50,839 nt of DNA from Bacteroidales bacterium. Lineage in GTDB: Bacteria; Bacteroidota; Bacteroidia; Bacteroidales; GCA-2748055. The stretch spans positions 1 through 50,839 of the forward strand of contig JAUUZQ010000016.1 in NCBI GenBank assembly GCA_030589895.1, in the 5' to 3' direction. How positions within the stretch are numbered: position 1 is the stretch's first letter; every line of letters starts with the position of its first letter. Under the pieces are notes generated by a model, which searched no databases, was not told the origin of the DNA, and saw only the letters and a program-made list of their open reading frames with translations. Shown one piece after another: positions 46,610-50,839 of this stretch. Both the position numbers and the translations under genes were made by a program.

Positions 46610-47614
46610 TTATCGATTTGTAACATTTCTCCCCAGTAACATTCTTAATCTTCGTCGGTTCAATTCTCCACGCAATGTCTTTTTAGCATTGGCACCAATC
46701 ATCTCCATCGGCATGCGTTGATAATAGTTTGGCCATTTATCATCTTTCAGTCCGGCTGTGCCGAATCCTGCATCAATAACTCCTTTTTCGAATAGGATGT
46801 TAATTGTTTCATCGTGAACCCCGCTGTCGGTAAATGGGAAGGCAAAGTATTTATAATCAAGATTAAACCTATGCTCAAGGTTATCTACACTGGAGCGAAT
46901 ATGGTCGAGAGCAGTCTCTTTGGTAAGCAATGAAAACAGTGGATGATCAATACCGTGGGATCCAAATTCATAACCATTGCCGATCATTTTAATGATCTGC
47001 ATGGATGACAGGTATACCGGATTCATGCGTGTATAATTCTCAAAAGAATAATTCCATAAATCAGCTACCTGGTCGGTAATTTCCCTCTCAACATAAGAGA
47101 CTGAGATAAGCCTATTTTTAATTCCATGAATTGAACAATGAAGAATTTCGGCAGCCTTCTCTTTGGCAGCTAAAGAAATATTCTCCATTTGCTCAATCAG
47201 CAAACTTACTTTGAACCTGTAAAACAGGTCTTTATTATCGATAAATGCATTATTGAGAAAAAAGGTTGCAGGCACACTTCTGCTCTCCAGGATGGGCATA
47301 AGCTCCTCATAACATTGCACAAGTCCATCGTCAAAACTAAGGATCATTGGAGGTTTATCCTTGTTCAGTCTTGCACTTCCAGAGAGATAATCGCTCATGC
47401 TGACAGGTTCAAAATACTTGAGCATATAATCCAGGTCACTCTTAAACTCCTGCGGGGATCTGATGGGATAAAGATTCACCATGTGCGGTAGTGTAGTCTT
47501 AGATACAGCATGATAAAAGGGGAAAATAACATCAAGCCTGCTTCTGCGAATATGCCTTGCAGTATTCACCGGACCAGGAAAAAGACTCAATATTTGTTTT
47601 ACAAAATCAGACAT
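46610..47614 (-). CDS. Polysaccharide deacetylase family protein (NodB domain)
   Basis: 334 residues. NodB-type motifs: PPMILSFDDGLVQCYEELMPIL (Asp-Asp metal motif) near residue 91, ATFFLNNAFIDN, GYEFGSHGIDHPLFS (His-x-x-x-His metal ligands) near residue 215, and YFAFPFTDSG. No signal peptide is apparent, as in membrane-associated exopolysaccharide enzymes. It removes acetyl groups from an N-acetylated sugar polymer. Lies 9 bp upstream of the mutS2 stop on the same strand and 74 bp before the GNAT gene, so these minus-strand genes may be co-expressed. Confidence 0.88.
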   Translation of the reverse strand: MSDFVKQILSLFPGPVNTARHIRRSRLDVIFPFYHAVSKTTLPHMVNLYPIRSPQEFKSDLDYMLKYFEPVSMSDYLSGSARLNKDKPPMILSFDDGLVQCYEELMPILESRSVPATFFLNNAFIDNKDLFYRFKVSLLIEQMENISLAAKEKAAEILHCSIHGIKNRLISVSYVEREITDQVADLWNYSFENYTRMNPVYLSSMQIIKMIGNGYEFGSHGIDHPLFSLLTKETALDHIRSSVDNLEHRFNLDYKYFAFPFTDSGVHDETINILFEKGVIDAGFGTAGLKDDKWPNYYQRMPMEMIGANAKKTLRGELNRRRLRMLLGRNVTNR

Positions 47615-47623
47615 AAGTTTCTT

Positions 47624-50116
47624 TTACAATTTCACAAGCGTAATACCCGATCCCCCTCTCTCCATATGCTCATCACCAAACCACTCAACAACATTTGATG
47701 CCCCAAGAAATTCACGTATCAGTTGTCGAAGGATCCCATCTCCTTTTCCGTGTAAAATACGTAATTCTGAAGCACTTACCATTATTGCCTCATCAATAAA
47801 TCCGGAAACCATCTGCATAGCTTCATCTGCTCTCTTGCCCCTGAGATCAATTTCTGGTTTAAATCTTAGTCTTCGCTTCCCCACATCCCAATCACCCAAT
47901 TTCACTTTTGTCCCTGATGCAGGCTTACTTGCTTCTGCTTCCTGATTAGTCAATTTCTGCAGCTGATCAAGTTTGATTGTGGTTTTAATATGTCCAAATA
48001 CAACTGTACATTTTTTCCCGCTCAGCTGAATTACTTCACCACGCATATCCTGCCCCTTCATTTTAACAAAATCACCAAGGCCAATCACTTTGTCAACTTT
48101 TTCTGTCTCCCTGCTTGCTTGTTTTTCTTCACTCTTTTTCCGCAAATCAGGCCGGCGATGACTCAGCTCTTTTTCACGTTGCTTTAGTTCTCTGAGCTCC
48201 TTCCCAATCTTCTCATCCCTCTTTTTGTCATCCCTCTCTATTCGCTCTTTAAAATGATCCAGTTTTCCCCTTGCCTTCCTGGTTTTCTCCTTTTCAGCAT
48301 TTGCTTCTTTGATCTCACGAATGGTGTTCTCAATCTGTCTGTTTGCTCCCGAGAGCATCTGTTCAGCTTCCAGTTTTGCTTCATTGATAAGGGTTTTTCG
48401 CTTCTTCTCACTCAGACTCAACTCCTCGGCATACTTCGACATCAGCTCTTCCAGCTTTTTTTCAGATTGTCGAATCTTTTTCCGTTTTCCCTCCCAATAT
48501 TTTTTATCTCTCAATACATCTTTCAAGTGCTTGTCAAAATCCACATAATCCTGTCCGATCTTATCTGATGCACTCTTTAGTACTTCCTCCGGCAAACCGA
48601 TCTTTCTTGCAATTTCAAAAGCGAATGAGCTGCCGGGTTTACCCACCTGAAGTTCATATAGGGGCTGCATGCGATGGTTATCAAAAAGCATTGCACCATT
48701 TACCACACCATCAGCAGAAGCAGCAAAATGCTTCAGATTTGTATAGTGTGTGGTTAAAATCCCGAATGTCCCGGATTCAGTTATTTTCTCAAGAATTGCT
48801 TCGGCAATAGCACCTCCAAGCATCGGTTCTGTCCCTGTACCAAACTCATCAATCAGCGCCAATGTCCCAGCCTCGGCATTCTTAATGAAATGCTTCATAT
48901 TAACGAGGTGAGAACTATAGGTACTCAGGTCGTTATCGATCGACTGCTCATCACCAATATCGATAAATATACCAGTGAAAACTCCAAATTTCGACTTCTC
49001 CTCAACAGGAACAAGCATACCACACTGACACATGTATTGCAACAAACCCACTGTTTGCAGGCAGACAGATTTTCCACCGGCATTAGGACCTGAGATCAGC
49101 AGGATTCTATGCTCATTATCGAGGCTAAGGGAGAGAGGAACAACATCTCTTCCAGCTTGTTTCAGCGTAAGGTAAAGAAGAGGGTGTACAGCATTTATCC
49201 AATCGAATCCAGGCTCGGCTTGCAGTTCAGGACGGATAGCATTGACCCTAATTGCAAAAAGAGCTCTTGCCCGAATAAAATCTATATCAGCCAAAAAGAG
49301 ATGAAGCTGCTCCAACTCAGGAATATATGGCCTGATATCCTCAGTGAATTTTTGCAGTATTTTAATGATCTCTCTTCTCTCGGCATATTCAAGTTCCCGA
49401 ATTTCATTGCTCATTTCCACCACTTCTGCAGGCTCTACAAATACAGTTTTCCCCGTGGTAGATTCATCATGAACCAAACCCCCTACCCTTCTTTTATGAG
49501 TTGCCAGCAGAGGAAGTACAGGACGATCATTTCTGAAAGTAGCAGATGCATCTTCATCCATCCAGCCTTCAGATTGCGCCTTTTTCAATATCTTCTGCAA
49601 CTGTTTGCTTACAGAAGATTGTTTGGCAGAAATCGTTCTCCTGATCTGAGACAGCTCAGGTGAAGCATTGTCTTTGATTTTGCCATGCTTATTAAGTAAG
49701 TGCTGAATCCTGTCTGTAACAAAAGGGTATAATTTTACATTTCCACTCAGCTCCCTTAGCCTGGGAAACTTATGCTCCTCATCTGCCTTTATAAATTGAA
49801 TTATCAGGCGTACAGATTCCATACTCTTCGCCAATCCGGAGATCTCATCAACATCCAGGTAAGTTCCCTCCACAGTAGCTTTTTGAAGTGCCTCACGGCT
49901 GTCGTGGAATTGGTGGATAGGGAAATCATCTTCACTTATCTCAATCTGACGAAACTCCTCCACCAGATCAAGCTCACGCTCAATGAACTCGAAAGAATCC
50001 ATCATTCTCATTTGCTCAACGAGCTTACGACCCGGCTCGAACAGACAATATTCTGAAATTAGTTCACGGATGCGCGTGAATCCAATTTTATCTTCAAAGA
50101 TTGATGGATAGATCAA
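47624..50116 (-). CDS. mutS2: MutS2-family ATPase/endonuclease
   Basis: 830 residues. An N-terminal core (MYPSIFEDK-like MIYPSIFEDKIGFTRIRELI) leads to lever and clamp helices, then the ABC-type ATPase with Walker A ISGPNAGGKSVCLQTVGLLQYM near residue 342, Walker B TLALIDEFGTGTEPMLG, and SSFAFEIARKIGLPEEV. A long charged coiled coil (about 530-660), a KOW-like part (DFVKMKGQDMRGEVIQLSGKK), and a C-terminal Smr nuclease domain (EIDLRGKRADEAM, ILHGKGDGILR) follow. Family members resolve collided ribosomes or suppress recombination. The Smr motifs DLRG and LHGKG are intact. Confidence 0.95.
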   Translation of the reverse strand: MIYPSIFEDKIGFTRIRELISEYCLFEPGRKLVEQMRMMDSFEFIERELDLVEEFRQIEISEDDFPIHQFHDSREALQKATVEGTYLDVDEISGLAKSMESVRLIIQFIKADEEHKFPRLRELSGNVKLYPFVTDRIQHLLNKHGKIKDNASPELSQIRRTISAKQSSVSKQLQKILKKAQSEGWMDEDASATFRNDRPVLPLLATHKRRVGGLVHDESTTGKTVFVEPAEVVEMSNEIRELEYAERREIIKILQKFTEDIRPYIPELEQLHLFLADIDFIRARALFAIRVNAIRPELQAEPGFDWINAVHPLLYLTLKQAGRDVVPLSLSLDNEHRILLISGPNAGGKSVCLQTVGLLQYMCQCGMLVPVEEKSKFGVFTGIFIDIGDEQSIDNDLSTYSSHLVNMKHFIKNAEAGTLALIDEFGTGTEPMLGGAIAEAILEKITESGTFGILTTHYTNLKHFAASADGVVNGAMLFDNHRMQPLYELQVGKPGSSFAFEIARKIGLPEEVLKSASDKIGQDYVDFDKHLKDVLRDKKYWEGKRKKIRQSEKKLEELMSKYAEELSLSEKKRKTLINEAKLEAEQMLSGANRQIENTIREIKEANAEKEKTRKARGKLDHFKERIERDDKKRDEKIGKELRELKQREKELSHRRPDLRKKSEEKQASRETEKVDKVIGLGDFVKMKGQDMRGEVIQLSGKKCTVVFGHIKTTIKLDQLQKLTNQEAEASKPASGTKVKLGDWDVGKRRLRFKPEIDLRGKRADEAMQMVSGFIDEAIMVSASELRILHGKGDGILRQLIREFLGASNVVEWFGDEHMERGGSGITLVKL

Positions 50117-50527
50117 AGAGTTTGTAATTTTTCATAAAAATAGCAAAAGAGATTAATATCCGCATGGGAATCAGGATATTTTCACCTGATTATCATTCAT
50201 CAATTATCATCAGTGTAACTAATTAGGGATATTCGCATAATAGACGACTTTTCTAATAATCCGGCGAGGTAAACATAATCCTTGCCGGATTTTTCATGAT
50301 CTCTCCCTGATATTTGTAGTTTTTTGACATTATGTGCATGATTTTGAAATTTTTGGACATACCTCTTCCGTCCATCCTTCATTTGATCAGTCACTTATGA
50401 ATTATGCTGCTGATTGAAGTGGTAGAATTGCCTTAAAAGCCACTGGTAAAAGCAGGCCCACAAGTCAAGATATAATAGAAGCTTTAGGCAGATGGATTGA
50501 GTTAATAAGACTCATCGATTTTGCTTT
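50117..50527. other. 411-bp spacer with hairpins and a gene remnant
   Basis: Contains a small hairpin (50170-50190), a strong terminator-like hairpin (50257-50294), and on the plus strand an open tail of about 36 codons (about 50419-50530) ending GRWIELIRLIDFAF and a stop. It lacks a start and homology I can name and could be a gene remnant. A 64-codon minus-strand frame at 50200-50394 overlaps the hairpin and is not credible. Confidence 0.5.
50257..50294 (+). terminator. Terminator-like hairpin on the plus strand
   Basis: CCGGCGAGG (50261-50269), 10-nt loop, CCTTGCCGG (50280-50288) with flanking AT/AT extension and TTTT, a good rho-independent shape. No plus-strand gene is seen upstream of it, so it may close a small RNA or belong to a decayed gene. 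Confidence 0.6.
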
Positions 50528-50839
50528 TTAGAAATGGGACTGATTAGTTACCTTTATTTTAATTACAACTTTCGTAACTTTTCCAGGAATATCTTTTGGA
50601 GCTATTTTAGGTTGATGAGCATCCTGAGGGAAAAAGACACCATAAGATCCTTTGTTTAAAGTAAGGTAATCGCCTTCACCAGTCAGAAATTCAACATCTT
50701 TTTCAGGGTTATAGGGTACAGATACTTTCATATTACCGATATGATTGAAGCCTATCAGTTCTTTCCCTTCAGCGATATACTGTATGTCGATATAATTCCG
50801 GTGGCACTCCCATTTTCCTTGTTCTTGGGGTAAAGTGTC
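50528..50839 (-). CDS. YhcH/YjgK/YiaL-family protein, C-terminal part (cut by window edge)
   Basis: About 103 residues are in the window, reading leftwards from the edge; the start lies outside. The pattern KWECHRNYIDIQYIAEGKELIGF and SYGVFFPQDAHQPKIAP, with the His ligands of a cupin-like fold, is characteristic of the YhcH/YiaL (DUF386, EbgC-like) family. Members act as sugar anomerases or in sialic acid and uronate pathways; E. coli NanQ is an example. The substrate is unknown here. An internal ATG at 50729-50731 is not the true start because family sequence continues upstream of it. Confidence 0.85.
   Translation of the reverse strand, partial: DTLPQEQGKWECHRNYIDIQYIAEGKELIGFNHIGNMKVSVPYNPEKDVEFLTGEGDYLTLNKGSYGVFFPQDAHQPKIAPKDIPGKVTKVVIKIKVTNQSHF

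Noticed and set aside
50200..50394. 64-codon minus-strand frame between mutS2 and the YhcH gene
   Set aside because: It crosses the strong hairpin at 50257-50294, has no recognisable domain and no promoter, and looks like chance.

Overview
The window looks like the chromosome of a polysaccharide-degrading member of the Bacteroidota, probably Bacteroidales/Marinilabiliales-like. Evidence: promoters of the Bacteroidota type (TTTG, about 20 bp, TAnnTTTG), little Shine-Dalgarno signal, DUF5686 and VKPY-type outer-membrane barrels, a Nudix-type sugar regulator, and AT-rich spacers with degenerate short tandem repeats. No rRNA, tRNA, CRISPR array, prophage or intact insertion sequence was seen. Gene assignments come from reading the translations; no database search was possible.

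Region 1 (1-5100): hexuronate catabolism. A minus-strand run (LacI-type regulator, SDR mannonate oxidoreductase, start of pdxB) lies divergently from tagaturonate epimerase (uxaE-type) and glucuronate isomerase (uxaC). Region 2 (5190-9250): an outer-membrane DUF5686 protein, a small membrane protein and a lysoplasmalogenase-like protein. Region 3 (9535-16900): a second LacI regulator with kduI and kduD (4-deoxy-5-ketouronate to 2-keto-3-deoxygluconate, KDG), then cellobiose phosphorylase, a TIM-barrel lipoprotein and a WYL protein without a DNA-binding head. Region 4 (16943-25000): a secreted protein of unknown role, a lipoprotein sulfatase, KDG kinase, a LarA-family racemase/epimerase and a complete TRAP transporter (DctP, DctQ, DctM). 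Region 5 (25170-30330): a PAS histidine kinase and a xylose operon (Nudix regulator, xylB, xylA) closed by a terminator.

Region 6 (30332-43728, all minus): an orphan HlyD-HlyD-TolC export set, gyrB, a coupled AAA ATPase/TOPRIM-like pair that resembles known defence modules, and an operon of a 1019-residue TPR protein with an outer-membrane barrel. Region 7 (44057-50839): ftsE, then sulfotransferase, GNAT/FemAB-like protein, polysaccharide deacetylase and mutS2 on the minus strand, and a partial YhcH/YiaL-family gene at the edge.

The most informative non-coding signal is a pair of operator families that tie the sugar genes into two local regulons. CGTGTGCGT-type sites lie before uxaE-uxaC, inside the first lacI gene and before kdgK. 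GCAATCGATTGTA sites lie in the promoter of the second lacI (before kduI-kduD) and before the LarA/TRAP operon. Together with xylAB and cellobiose phosphorylase this suggests use of uronate-decorated plant or algal polysaccharide, with TRAP import of a monomeric acid sugar. Mannonate dehydratase and KDPG aldolase, needed to complete the route, are not in the window.
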